From an uncultured Pirellulales bacterium (GTDB taxonomy: Bacteria > Planctomycetota > Planctomycetia > Pirellulales > Thermoguttaceae), in contig CALLPE010000024.1 in the NCBI GenBank assembly GCA_938015445.1, forward strand, positions 1 through 64,000: a stretch of 64,000 nt of DNA, written 5' to 3'. The notes under the pieces were generated by a model. It ran no database searches. It was not told the DNA's origin and saw nothing but the letters and a program-made list of their open reading frames with translations. Both the position numbers and the translations under genes were made by a program. Shown one piece after another: positions 34,506 to 43,456 of the stretch; the first letter of the stretch is position 1; each line of letters opens with the position of its first letter.

Positions 34506-35081
34506 ATGTCTGTGTCAGAAGCACATGACTACCCGTGGTACGCGGCGGTTTCAGGGAACACATTGGAGCAGGGCGACATTCTGCTGGGCTGTCCAGTATT
34601 GCAGATTCCGCCGGAAGCGCTTCGTGTGGACATGACTGAAATAGAGGTGGAGGTCTTCCATCGCAACGTGATTGTAATGTAGCAATCGTGCGATTTGGTT
34701 ATCCGCCAGGGGGGTAGATGCAATCTGGATGAGGTTATCCTCTGTCCGATCTACTCGAAGACGGAACTCCGGTCTGATCCATGCTTTGGCAAGCAAGACC
34801 AGTGGGAAAACGCCCGCAAGGGGAGGTTTCCGGGCTATCACGTGCTCAACAAATGCGAGGTGGCGGGGCTGCAAATGGATTTCCTGCTAGTCGACCTGCG
34901 ACAAGTTTACTCCTTGCCTGTGGCGCTGGTTCGCCAAGTGGCTGCCGCGCGGAATCCACGAGTCCGTTTGCTGCCCCCTTACCGCGAGCATCTTTCTCAG
35001 GCTTTTGCGCGGTTCTTTATGCGCGTCGGCCTTCCGGTAGACATCCCGCCTTTCACAAAGCAACTTGCAGAGGTGCGCTGA
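34506..35081 (+). pseudogene. Third gene of the operon with an in-frame TAG
   Basis: From ATG 34506 the frame reads SEAHDYPWYAAVSGNTLEQG, then EVEVFHRNVIVM, then TAG at 34680-34682, then continues in the same frame QSCDLVIRQG to TGA at 35079-35081. The uninterrupted protein would be about 191 residues. The stop sits exactly before QSCDL, where related proteins that I remember read as V-V-M-S/T-Q-S-C-D-L, so one codon for a small polar residue appears to have become TAG. Downstream residues (GYHVLNKCEV, LLVDLRQVYSLPVALV) are well-formed to the end. TAG also ends the two genes upstream, so it works as a stop here. The 58-residue N-terminal product is probably non-functional unless readthrough occurs. 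Confidence 0.7.
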
Positions 35082-35111
35082 GCTGCCATCGGTTGCCAAA
35101 CTGCGCTCGCA

Positions 35112-35167
35112 CCGCTCAATAGCAAACGGATCTGAATGACCGCCCAATGGGAGACGGATCTAAATGA
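35112..35167. repeat. 28-bp tandem duplication after the operon
   Basis: Two adjacent copies (35112-35139, 35140-35167) share acggatct and aatga in the second half and ccgc/caat in the first, with five mismatches in 28. The rest of the roughly 300-base spacer holds no gene that I can support. Confidence 0.75.
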
Positions 35168-35385
35168 TCGGTTCGATCCCAGTTGAGCGTGCCGGGTTGT
35201 GGGCCAGAAGCGCTATTGCCGGGCAGAGTGCTGCGAGTACTTATGGTGCATCACGCGTTGTTGCTAGTTGGTTTTCAAGGCCTTCGGTTGACGGCGCTTT
35301 CGTTGGCTGGTGCCAGCAAAGCACTGCGGCTTCCATCGCCGCAACCCCCCAACAGTGGAAGGGACGGGAGACGATGGCCATGCAC

Positions 35386-36777
35386 TCATGCCGTCTTGTT
35401 TAGTCCGCCGAGCTGGTTGAGCTTGTTGTACAGCGTCTTCAAACTGATTCCCAGTTCCTGTGCGGCCTTAGGCTTGTTGCCGTGGTTGCGGTCCAGGGCT
35501 TCGTGGATGGCGCGGATTTCCAATTCTCGCAGAGTACACGGCCCACTGCGCTTTGAGGGCGACAAGCTGCCGGTTCTTGCTGGCGCCGATAGCCGGTCGG
35601 GAAGATGTTCCACGTCGATCGGCAAGCGATCGCAGAGTATCAAGGCGTGCTCGATCAGATTGGCCAACTCGCGCACATTTCCCGGCCAATGGTAATTTTG
35701 CAGCACTTCGAGCGCCTGGGACGTGAAGATGGGGTCTTGGCTGCCGACGAATCGGCCTTTGCGGATGAGGAAGTGCCGGGCCAGTTGCGGAATATCTTCG
35801 GTGCGCTGGCGCAGCGGCGGCAAAGGTATCTCGAAGGTATTGATGCGGAACCACAGGTCTTCGCGGAATTGGCCGGCGGCAACCATTTCGTCCAACCGGC
35901 GATTGGTGGCGCAAACCACCCGCGTATCGCAGATGATCGCCTGGTTATCGCCCACCCGGCGCACCTCTCCGCTTTCCAAAAAGCGCAGCAATTTGGCCTG
36001 TAGCGGTTTGGGCAACTCGCCGATTTCGTCTAGAAAGACCGTACCGCCGTTGGCCACTTCCAGCAGCCCAACGCGGTGTTCGTCTGCCCCTGTGAACGCT
36101 CCCTTGCGATGGCCGAATAATTCGCTTTCGATGAGCGTTTCGGGGAGTGCTCCGCAGTTGATTGGCACAAAGGGCATATCGGCCCGTAGGCTTTGGTCGT
36201 GGATGGCCCGGGCGACCAGTTCTTTGCCGGTGCCGGTTTCTCCTAACACCAGCACGGTGGAGTTGGTGGGCGCGGCTTTGGCGATCAGTTGTCGCACGCG
36301 GTGCATTTCCGGCGAGTTGCCAATTAGTTCCGAACGGCCTTCGATGCGCTCCAGCCGCTGTTTGAGCGCTCGATATTTGTTGTTCAATTCCCGTTTTTCA
36401 GCCACGCGACGCAGCACGGCCTGTAGCTCGACCAGCGTGCAGGGCTTCGTCAGATAGTCGAATGCACCGTAGCGCAGTGCGGCCACAGCCGACTCCAGAG
36501 AAGACTTGCCGGTAAGAACGATGGCTTCGGCATCGGGCGAGATTTGTTTTGCCCGGGCGATGACCTCGATACCACCCAGTCCTGGCATGTCCAAATCGAC
36601 TAGCAAACAGTCGTAGGCGTTGCGTTCCAGGGCGGCCACAGCGGTCAGGCCGTCGGGGCAGACGGTTACTTCGTGCCCCATGCGCGGCAGCTCCATTCGC
36701 ATCAGCTCTTGCAGGCCGCGTTCGTCGTCGGCGAAGAGGATTTTCAGTCGATTAGGCTGCTTGGCGATGGTGCTCAT
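35386..36777 (-). CDS. Sigma-54 dependent response regulator (NtrC type)
   Basis: A 463-residue activator. The receiver spans about 12-125 with phosphoacceptor D61 (LLVDLDMP) and Lys in LTKP. The AAA+ domain has Walker A G179-E-T-G-T-G-K-E, the GAFTGA loop at 226-231 that contacts sigma-54, and Walker B TVFLDEIG near 246. The C-terminal helix-turn-helix (AAQELGISLKTLYNKLNQLG) is of the Fis type. It overlaps the upstream kinase gene by 26 bases, so the two form one operon and surely a cognate pair. It should switch on sigma-54 promoters. I could not find a convincing -24/-12 site in this window. Confidence 0.95.
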   Translation of the reverse strand: MSTIAKQPNRLKILFADDERGLQELMRMELPRMGHEVTVCPDGLTAVAALERNAYDCLLVDLDMPGLGGIEVIARAKQISPDAEAIVLTGKSSLESAVAALRYGAFDYLTKPCTLVELQAVLRRVAEKRELNNKYRALKQRLERIEGRSELIGNSPEMHRVRQLIAKAAPTNSTVLVLGETGTGKELVARAIHDQSLRADMPFVPINCGALPETLIESELFGHRKGAFTGADEHRVGLLEVANGGTVFLDEIGELPKPLQAKLLRFLESGEVRRVGDNQAIICDTRVVCATNRRLDEMVAAGQFREDLWFRINTFEIPLPPLRQRTEDIPQLARHFLIRKGRFVGSQDPIFTSQALEVLQNYHWPGNVRELANLIEHALILCDRLPIDVEHLPDRLSAPARTGSLSPSKRSGPCTLRELEIRAIHEALDRNHGNKPKAAQELGISLKTLYNKLNQLGGLNKTA

Positions 36778-38437
36778 AAGCGTTGTTTTCCTCGGCGAGC
36801 GGAAGTGTTACCCGGAAAGTCGAGCCGCGGCCGGGTCCATCGCTATGGGCCGTGATATTTCCCCCGTGATCGGCCACGATGCGGTAGCTTATCGACAGCC
36901 CCAGGCCGGTGCCCTGCTGTCCGGCGCGGCGGCGGGTAAAGAACGGTTCGAAAACATGCTCCAGCACATGCTGGTCCATGCCGCAGCCGTTGTCGGCCAC
37001 GACCAGCTCGGCCATACCGTCGCGGGCCGAAAGCTCTACGCGTACCAAGCCCCCGTCGTCGAGGCTATCCAGGGCGTTCACCAACAGGTTCAGCACCACC
37101 TGCTTAATTTCCCTGGCGTTGACCGAGGCCAGCAGCAACCCGCGCCGCACCAGCTCGATTTGTTTGTGCTGATATTTGCCAATGTGCCGCACCATGTCGA
37201 TCACGTCCTGGACCAGTTGTCCCAGCTCGGCGGTCTGCCGCGAAATAGGGCCGATCCGCGAGAAGTCCAGCAACTTCTCGGTCACCGCCTTGCAGCGGAA
37301 GGCTTCCTCCTGGATCATCCGCAGGTAGCGCTTGAAGACGGCTAACTGCTCGTGGTCTGCTGCCGCGGCGTTTTGGCGCAGTTCGTCCATGCGGCTTTCC
37401 AGCGACTCGGCGCACATGGCGATCGAGGCCAGCGGATTGTTGATCTCGTGGGCCACACCTGCGGCCAGAAAACCCACACTAGCCAACTGCTCGGCGCGAA
37501 CGACCTGTTTGGTGCGCTCCTGCACTTGACGGTCCAAGTCGTCGCGGATTTCGCAGAACCTGGCGGTCATATCGTTTAGTGCTTGCGCCAGCTCGGCAGT
37601 TTCGTCTTGGGTATCTAATCGGATACGGTACGAGAACTGCCCGGCCGCTACCTGGCGCGAGCCGGCAATCAACTTGCGCAGCGGTTCGATTACCCACGTC
37701 AACAACAGCCGTACATACACCAGGAAAAGCAGGCCGGCCAGCACGCTGGCGATCCAAGTAGCGATGATCAGCGTGCGATATTGTCCGCGCACCTGCTCGG
37801 CAAATCCGCACAGTTTCGCGTGCAAGTGGCTGGGCAGTTCGAAACTGAGTTCCTGCAACTGGGCTGCATCCGCTTCGAGGCGTTCGAGTTTGCCGGCCTC
37901 CAGTATCCAGTCGCTATCCACGCCGGCCTGTCGCAGTCGGGCCACAACGGTCTCGATCCTCCGGAGCGTCTCCCACTCGTGCTGGCAGTCGCCGATTTGT
38001 GGGTCGGGGTCTACGGTGTTTTCCAACTGCCGCCGATAGGAAGAAACGGTTTGTTCGATTTCGGCCAGTTGCGCACGGAATTGTTCACGTCCGAGCAGTA
38101 GCTGGGCAGACACCGCCTGCGATCGATTTTGCGAGGCCTGGGCAGCTCGAAAACCTTCCAGCTCGCTGAGCGTGATCCGCAATTGTCCGACCCGACGGCT
38201 CAGCTCGGCGGCCACCGGCAGCTCGTTTACCCGCCACGAGAGACTCTTCACCAGGCTGCGATACGCATACGTGGCATATAGCCCGCTGCTGGAGAGCACG
38301 GCTACCATCACCACCAGAAGTCCCAGCCCAGCAAGCAACTTCAGGCAGATGGGCCACTTGGCCGTCAGCCGCGCAAGCAACCGCGGCAGCCCGGCAGCAT
38401 CCAACAAAACCTGAAGTGGTAGAAGCAGCCAGCGCAT
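36752..38437 (-). CDS. Membrane sensor histidine kinase
   Basis: A 561-residue kinase. A membrane helix lies at about 34-56 and another at 222-243, enclosing an extracytoplasmic sensor of roughly 165 residues with long helices. A HAMP region follows at about 245-295, then an H-box with H330 (GFLAAGVAHEINNPLASIA). The ATPase domain is complete: N-box QVVLNLLVNALDSL, G1 VADNGCGMDQH and G2 GTGLGLSISYRIV. GGAGG nine bases upstream supports the ATG at 38437. Its partner is the NtrC-type regulator just downstream, with 26 bases of overlap. The signal is unknown; the helical sensor resembles four-helix bundle receptors. Confidence 0.93.
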   Translation of the reverse strand: MRWLLLPLQVLLDAAGLPRLLARLTAKWPICLKLLAGLGLLVVMVAVLSSSGLYATYAYRSLVKSLSWRVNELPVAAELSRRVGQLRITLSELEGFRAAQASQNRSQAVSAQLLLGREQFRAQLAEIEQTVSSYRRQLENTVDPDPQIGDCQHEWETLRRIETVVARLRQAGVDSDWILEAGKLERLEADAAQLQELSFELPSHLHAKLCGFAEQVRGQYRTLIIATWIASVLAGLLFLVYVRLLLTWVIEPLRKLIAGSRQVAAGQFSYRIRLDTQDETAELAQALNDMTARFCEIRDDLDRQVQERTKQVVRAEQLASVGFLAAGVAHEINNPLASIAMCAESLESRMDELRQNAAAADHEQLAVFKRYLRMIQEEAFRCKAVTEKLLDFSRIGPISRQTAELGQLVQDVIDMVRHIGKYQHKQIELVRRGLLLASVNAREIKQVVLNLLVNALDSLDDGGLVRVELSARDGMAELVVADNGCGMDQHVLEHVFEPFFTRRRAGQQGTGLGLSISYRIVADHGGNITAHSDGPGRGSTFRVTLPLAEENNAYEHHRQAA

Positions 38438-38493
38438 GCTCGGCGACCTCCATGTCGCACACCGAATTGTTCCCGGTTTGCCGGGGCGCTCAG

Positions 38494-38523
38494 AATGTAC
38501 CGTTCAGTAGGCGGGCGAATCAA
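38494..38523 (-). promoter_or_regulatory. Weak promoter candidate before the kinase operon
   Basis: Minus strand: TTGATT (38523-38518), 18 bases, TACATT (38499-38494), about 60 bases before the ATG. Confidence 0.3.
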
Positions 38524-38982
38524 TACGCATCTGCGGGCGATTTGTCGATTTCCCATCTTTCCTAATATTCCCTAGCATACTAACCATCCGTCTTTCTCTA
38601 GACATCTTAATCAGCGTAGTTTTCACACGTTCTCGTGGCCGGGATTTTTCGCGGATGGGAAAGCGATAAACTCTCCGCAATTGCACCGATCAGCGGCCTA
38701 CCCAGATTGCGATCATCTTTCTCCCCCTTCGGAGGGCAGGACCTTCGACACTCCAGAGCGCCCACCAGAATGTGTAAAGTTTTTCCGACGAGGCGGAGGA
38801 TTGACACGACAGCGGCCGTCTCGCAAATTGTGTGGTTCGAGCGCAGCATACAGGCCGTTAACAGCACGGGCAGCGGCGCGTTGGCCCGCGAGCTTGCCAT
38901 AGCACCAGCTTGTATGCGCTACCACAATGCTTCGTGTTAACAACGTTTTCCTACTTTGATCTGAAGCCAACAAGAGAAGCAA
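38524..38982. other. Spacer between kinase operon and nagB
   Basis: About 460 bases between divergent transcription units. A TTGACA lies at 38801-38806 but is followed only by a poor -10. A minus-strand open frame 38713-38982 is unconvincing. No repeat array is evident. Confidence 0.4.
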
Positions 38983-39759
38983 ATGGAAGTCATTGTCACC
39001 CGCGACTACGACGAAATGAGCAAGACGGCGGCCCGAGTGGTCGCGCAGGTCCTAAACCTCAAACCCAACGCGGTGCTGGGGTTGGCGACAGGTTCTACAC
39101 CGCTGGGTCTATACCGCGAGTTGATCCGGATGCACCGCGAGGAAGGGCTGGATTTTTCGCAAGTGACCACCTTCAACCTCGACGAGTACGTGGGTTTGCC
39201 ACGCACCCATCCACAAAGTTACTACTACTTCATGCAGGAGAACCTCTTCAAGCACATAAACGTCCCGAAGCAGAACATCTATGTTCCCTCGGGGACGACC
39301 AGCAACTACGCGGCCTTCTGTCAGTGGTACGAGCAGCGGATTCGAGAATGCGGGGGCATCGATTTGCAAGTGCTGGGGATCGGTACCGATGGGCATATCG
39401 CCTTCAACGAACCTTCCAGCTCGCTCGGGTCGCGCACGCGCATCAAGACGCTGGCTCGGCAAACCATCGAAGACAACGCCCGCTTCTTTGGCAGTCCAGA
39501 CGAAGTGCCGGTATATGCGATCACCATGGGTGTGGGCACGATCCTGGAAGCCCGCAAGATCATGCTGTTGGCTAGCGGTCGCCAGAAGGCGCCCGCCGTG
39601 GCGGCGGCCATCGAAGGACCGGTCACCAGCATGATTACCGCCAGTGCTTTGCAATTGCACCGCGACGCGATGTGCATTATCGACCGCGAAGCTGCCAGCC
39701 AATTGAAGATGCTCGACTATTACGAATGGGTACAAGCCAAGATGCCCAACGCGCCCTGA
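38983..39759 (+). CDS. nagB: Glucosamine-6-phosphate deaminase
   Basis: A 258-residue NagB that converts glucosamine 6-phosphate to fructose 6-phosphate and ammonia. The catalytic residues are in place: D67 in FNLDEYVGLP, and D136, H138 and E143 in GIGTDGHIAFNEP, together with the phosphate-binding LATGSTPLGLY near residue 34. The GAGAAG before the ATG is a modest ribosome site. It links amino-sugar breakdown to glycolysis. The next gene, a GlmU-like enzyme, acts in the opposite biosynthetic direction, 153 bases downstream on the same strand. Confidence 0.96.
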   Translation: MEVIVTRDYDEMSKTAARVVAQVLNLKPNAVLGLATGSTPLGLYRELIRMHREEGLDFSQVTTFNLDEYVGLPRTHPQSYYYFMQENLFKHINVPKQNIYVPSGTTSNYAAFCQWYEQRIRECGGIDLQVLGIGTDGHIAFNEPSSSLGSRTRIKTLARQTIEDNARFFGSPDEVPVYAITMGVGTILEARKIMLLASGRQKAPAVAAAIEGPVTSMITASALQLHRDAMCIIDREAASQLKMLDYYEWVQAKMPNAP

Positions 39760-39912
39760 CGCGCACGATTTAATCGACAGCTTCCAAGGGCGGTGGTCGT
39801 TTCTGGCTTCATGTATGCTTTTTTTTGATAGTTCATACGCTGCGGAAATTACCATCAATCGCTGATACATCACCTTCAAAGTCCCAGTCTAGTTCCAGCC
39901 GAAGAACCACTG

Positions 39913-41310
39913 ATGCGTTTGCTACTTTTCGATCGACCTGATGCGAAACGTTTGGGTTTCGAGCCGCTGGCGCTGTCGCGCCCTATTTGGGAGCTGCGCT
40001 GCGGAATAAGCACTTTGGGGGCGAAGCTGGTCGCCCGGGTATGTCCGTGGTGGCGGCCGGAGCCGGGCGGATCGCTACCACAGGCTGAAGTACTCGCCGG
40101 GGGGCAGCCGGCCAGTGGGGATTCAGCAGCGGCTGCGTATGCGAGTCTGTCGGTAGGCTGTTTCGTGCCCGACTACATGGCGGCCGCATACGCCGCGCAG
40201 ACGGATTGGCCGGTCAACGACCTGTCGCTGTTGCGTGGCGATGATCTGCTTTTGCTCCACGGTCGATTGAAGGCGGAGCATTTCGACTGGTCGTGTGAGG
40301 GCGCGAGCATGGTCGGTTTGGATAGCGACGGGCAAGTGGTTGCCGCCCGCATCGCCGCAGCCGACCTCGAGCGTCTCGACACATCGACGCTCGAGGGCCT
40401 TTTGGCTTCCGCTCGGCAGGGCTTGCCCGCCGGCGATCGGCCCTTGCCCACCTGGAACTACACCTGGGAACTGGTACTGGCCAACGCGGAGCAGATTCGC
40501 GCCGATTTCGCCGCGTTGGGCCGCTCAGGCGTCGAAGGGGTCGTCGAGGAGCCGTGCGCGATCCGCGGCAGTCGCAAAGACGTGTACATCGCACGCGGAG
40601 CGGTCTTGCATCCCATGGTGGTAATCGACGCCGAGCACGGCCCGGTGTTCATCGACGAAGGCGCGCAGATACATCCGTTTACGCGCATCGAGGGGCCGTG
40701 TTACATCGGGCGGGGAAGCATTCTGCTGGGGACTAAGTGCCGCGAGGGGAACACCATCGGCCCAATGTGTCGCGTGGGCGGCGAAGTGGAAGAGTCGATC
40801 ATCCACGGTTACTCGAACAAGTACCACGACGGTTTTTTAGGGCACGCCTATGTGGGCCAGTGGGTCAACCTGGGCGCGCTGACGACCAACAGCGATCTGA
40901 AGAACGACTACACCACCGTGTCGGTGATCCTCGACGGCCGCACGCCGGTCGATACCGGCTCGACTAAAGTCGGTGCGCTGATCGGCGACCACGTCAAGAC
41001 CTCCATTGGCACACTGTTCAACTCCGGAGCATACGTCGGAGCTATGGCGATCATTGCCGCCACCGGCAAGCCGCTGCCGAAGTTCATCCCCAGCTTCGCC
41101 TGGTTCCTGGAAGGAGTGGTCACAAAAGGCTTCGGAAAGAAACAACTTTACCAGACGGCCAAAACAGTCATGAGCCGCCGCGGTTGCACCTGGACGGAAG
41201 CCGAGCAGAGCATGTGGGACGAGATTTACAACCTGACGGCTCCACCGCGCAACGAGGCCGTCAAACGCGGCCGTCGCACGCTGGCCAGCACGCAAGGCCC
41301 ACAACCGTAA
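39913..41310 (+). CDS. Alternative GlmU-like sugar-phosphate nucleotidyltransferase
   Basis: A 465-residue protein of the alternative bacterial GlmU type (TIGR03991-like). The N-terminal domain begins MRLLLFDRPDAKRLGFEPL and ALSRPIWELRCGISTLG instead of the classical nucleotide-binding GmsRL motif. The C-terminal half forms a left-handed beta-helix of hexapeptide turns (GPCYIGRGSILLGTKCREG, GQWVNLGALTTNSDLKNDY), then a helical tail. Proteins of this class have been proposed to make UDP-N-acetylglucosamine in bacteria lacking normal GlmU. It lies behind nagB, which supports an amino-sugar role. Confidence 0.85.
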   Translation: MRLLLFDRPDAKRLGFEPLALSRPIWELRCGISTLGAKLVARVCPWWRPEPGGSLPQAEVLAGGQPASGDSAAAAYASLSVGCFVPDYMAAAYAAQTDWPVNDLSLLRGDDLLLLHGRLKAEHFDWSCEGASMVGLDSDGQVVAARIAAADLERLDTSTLEGLLASARQGLPAGDRPLPTWNYTWELVLANAEQIRADFAALGRSGVEGVVEEPCAIRGSRKDVYIARGAVLHPMVVIDAEHGPVFIDEGAQIHPFTRIEGPCYIGRGSILLGTKCREGNTIGPMCRVGGEVEESIIHGYSNKYHDGFLGHAYVGQWVNLGALTTNSDLKNDYTTVSVILDGRTPVDTGSTKVGALIGDHVKTSIGTLFNSGAYVGAMAIIAATGKPLPKFIPSFAWFLEGVVTKGFGKKQLYQTAKTVMSRRGCTWTEAEQSMWDEIYNLTAPPRNEAVKRGRRTLASTQGPQP

Positions 41311-41629
41311 GCACGCAAGCAGAACCGAACTACAAGCGCCACCCAGCAATTGCCGTCAGCCCACCATCGCCCCCGAGCGAAAGTCGGCAGATTAAAATCG
41401 CGCCAGAGCTGCTCTGGCCGGGCAGCCGGACGGCTTGTGGCAGGTTCCACGGCAGCGCTGGGACGCCATTGGCGACGGCTGTATCGCCGCAGCCGCGCAG
41501 TAGTCGGCTACTGTGAAGCGCTTGTTAGGCCATCAGTGTTCGATTACACTCGGTTTATCGGAATTACGTGGTACTGATCAGGATTCGGTATTGGGTGATG
41601 TTTTTGGTGTTTTCTCAGGGGAGTGCGAT
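41311..41629. other. Spacer before the acyl carrier protein gene
   Basis: About 320 bases. A GTG at 41513 would extend the acyl carrier protein frame upstream, but that part has no family similarity. No RNA or repeat is seen. Confidence 0.4.
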
Positions 41630-41884
41630 ATGTCGGATGTGGCCGAAAGAGTCAAGAAGGTGACCGCTCGCGTGCTGCGGCTCGACCCGGCGCAGATCAA
41701 GCTGGAGCACCATTTCACCACCGATTTGGGCGCCGAAAGCGTGCAATCGGTCGAGTTGGTGGCGATGTTCGAAGAAGAGTTCGGCATCGAGATGGACGAA
41801 GACGCCGCACTGGCCGTGCAAAGCGTAGGAGAAGCAGTGGAGTTCATCACCAAAGTGTGTAAAGAACAAGGCGTGGAAGTGTGA
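41630..41884 (+). CDS. Acyl carrier protein
   Basis: An 84-residue acyl carrier protein. The phosphopantetheine serine is S37 in LGAESVQSVELV, where the usual D-S-L reads E-S-V. Flanking helices RVKKVTARVLRLD and MFEEEFGIEMDED are typical. GGGGAG six bases before the ATG fixes the start at 41630 rather than the upstream GTG 41513. It stands alone without fatty-acid synthesis genes. The next gene is a citrate/homocitrate synthase-like enzyme, so a special carrier role (for example in lipoate or a secondary pathway) cannot be excluded. The E-S-V motif is a variant seen in some non-canonical carriers. Confidence 0.92.
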   Translation: MSDVAERVKKVTARVLRLDPAQIKLEHHFTTDLGAESVQSVELVAMFEEEFGIEMDEDAALAVQSVGEAVEFITKVCKEQGVEV

Positions 41885-41914
41885 GCAGTGTGAAGAAGTG
41901 TGAGGAGTGTGAAT
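41878..41914. repeat. Four copies of a 9-10 bp unit over a stop codon
   Basis: agtgtgagc, agtgtgaaga, agtgtgagg and agtgtgaat follow each other at 41878-41914. The first copy contains the TGA stop codon of the acyl carrier protein gene. Confidence 0.75.
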
Positions 41915-42043
41915 AGGATCGCTGGCCGTCTTGAAAAAGCAACTGCGGGAGCTTGAAACGTTCTACCCACCGCGCTGCGCCGAGGGCGGGGCAGTCGGTG
42001 CGGAAGGTACAAGAAGCCCCGGGTTGCGTGGCAGAGGAGCACC

Positions 42044-43441
42044 ATGTCGCAAGAGAAGTTCCCCTTGGTAGATCGGACCGAGCCGAACTTGCTGGAGGAG
42101 ATTTTCGACTACAGTCTTCCGCCGAAGATTCGCTTCGACGGTCCGGTAGTGGAATACATCGACGGAAAACCGGTGGAGTTCGACCCGCAAGCGCTGCGAA
42201 CACGCGACATTTTCATCACCGACACCACCTTCCGCGACGGCCAGCAGGCCCGACCCCCTTATACCGTCGAGCAGATGGTTCACATCTACGATCTGCTGGC
42301 CAAGTTGGGCGGTCCCAATGGCGTGATTCGCCAGACCGAGTTCTTTCTATACACCACCAACGACCGGCGGACGCTCGACCGCTGCCGGGAACTGGGGCAT
42401 CGCTACCCGGAGTGCACCGGCTGGATTCGCGCCGACAAGGGCGACTTCCGCCTGGTGCGCGAGGCGGGCCTGAAAGAGACCGGCATCCTCACCAGTTGCT
42501 CGGATTACCACATTTTCCACAAGCTGAAGTTCAAAAACCGCCGCGAGTGTCTGGAAGCTTACTGTGCCATCGTCGACGCCGCCTTCGAAGCCGGCGTGCG
42601 CCCCCGCTGTCACCTGGAAGACATTACCCGCGCCGACATCGACGGCTTCGTCTTGCCCTACTGCGAACGGCTAATGCGCATGAGCGAGCAAGTGCCCGAA
42701 GAGCTTTCGGTCAAAATCCGCCTGTGCGATACGATGGGGTTCGGCGTCAGCTACCCGGGCGCCGAACTGCCGCGCAGCGTGCCGAAGCTGATCTACAAAC
42801 TCAACCGCGAGGTGGGCGTGCCCAGTCATCGGCTCGAATGGCACGGCCACAACGATTTCCACAAAGTGCATACCAACGCCGTCACGGCCTGGTTGTACGG
42901 CTGCGACGCGCTGAACAGCACCCTGTTTGGGTTCGGGGAACGCACCGGCAATCCGCCGCTGGAGGGGGCGATCATCGAATACATTTCGCTCAAAGGCGAC
43001 TTGTGCGGCATCCAAACGCAAGTAATCACCGAACTGGCCGATTATATGCGCTCCATCGGATTGCCGATTCCGGACAACTATCCGTTCGTGGGCCGGGCGT
43101 TCAACGTCACGCGGGCAGGCATCCATGCCGGCGGACTCCGCCAAGATGAACGCATTTACAACATCTTCGACACTACCGCGCTGCTGGGCCGACCGCCGCG
43201 CGTTTCCATCACCGACAAGACCGGCGCCGATGGCGTGGCGCTGTGGGTCAACGAATACTTCGGCCTGAAAGGCGCAGAACGAATCAACAAGATCAAAGTC
43301 CACAAGATAGCCCGCTGGGTCAACGACCAGTACGAACTCCACGGCCGCATGACCTCTATCAGCGACGAAGAACTGGAAGCCAAAGTCAAAGAATATCTGC
43401 CTGAGTATTGGGAAAAGTACAAAGGGAAAGCGGCCAGCTAG
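42044..43441 (+). CDS. DRE-TIM synthase, Re-citrate or homocitrate synthase-like
   Basis: A 465-residue enzyme of the isopropylmalate/homocitrate synthase superfamily. The catalytic N-terminal motif is TDTTFRDGQQARPPY, and the metal-binding motif is LEWHGHNDFHK with LCDTMGFGVSYPG before it. LPRSVPKLIYKLN, AWLYGCDALN and FGERTGNPPLEG are blocks I recall from Re-type citrate synthases. Two products are possible: citrate with Re stereochemistry, or an alpha-ketoacid extension product such as homocitrate. GAGGAG before the ATG is a good ribosome site. It is upstream of purE with a 15-base gap and probably co-transcribed with it. Confidence 0.85.
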   Translation: MSQEKFPLVDRTEPNLLEEIFDYSLPPKIRFDGPVVEYIDGKPVEFDPQALRTRDIFITDTTFRDGQQARPPYTVEQMVHIYDLLAKLGGPNGVIRQTEFFLYTTNDRRTLDRCRELGHRYPECTGWIRADKGDFRLVREAGLKETGILTSCSDYHIFHKLKFKNRRECLEAYCAIVDAAFEAGVRPRCHLEDITRADIDGFVLPYCERLMRMSEQVPEELSVKIRLCDTMGFGVSYPGAELPRSVPKLIYKLNREVGVPSHRLEWHGHNDFHKVHTNAVTAWLYGCDALNSTLFGFGERTGNPPLEGAIIEYISLKGDLCGIQTQVITELADYMRSIGLPIPDNYPFVGRAFNVTRAGIHAGGLRQDERIYNIFDTTALLGRPPRVSITDKTGADGVALWVNEYFGLKGAERINKIKVHKIARWVNDQYELHGRMTSISDEELEAKVKEYLPEYWEKYKGKAAS

Positions 43442-43456
43442 GAGGCTTGTAGAGCA

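Noticed and set aside
34680-34682. TAG read as an amino acid (general recoding)
   Set aside because: TAG ends several intact genes in the window, including the two immediately upstream, so it acts as a normal stop.
35386-38437. Sigma-54 promoter controlled by the NtrC-type regulator within the window
   Set aside because: TGGCAC-like words occur only inside genes or lack the TTGC part at the right distance.
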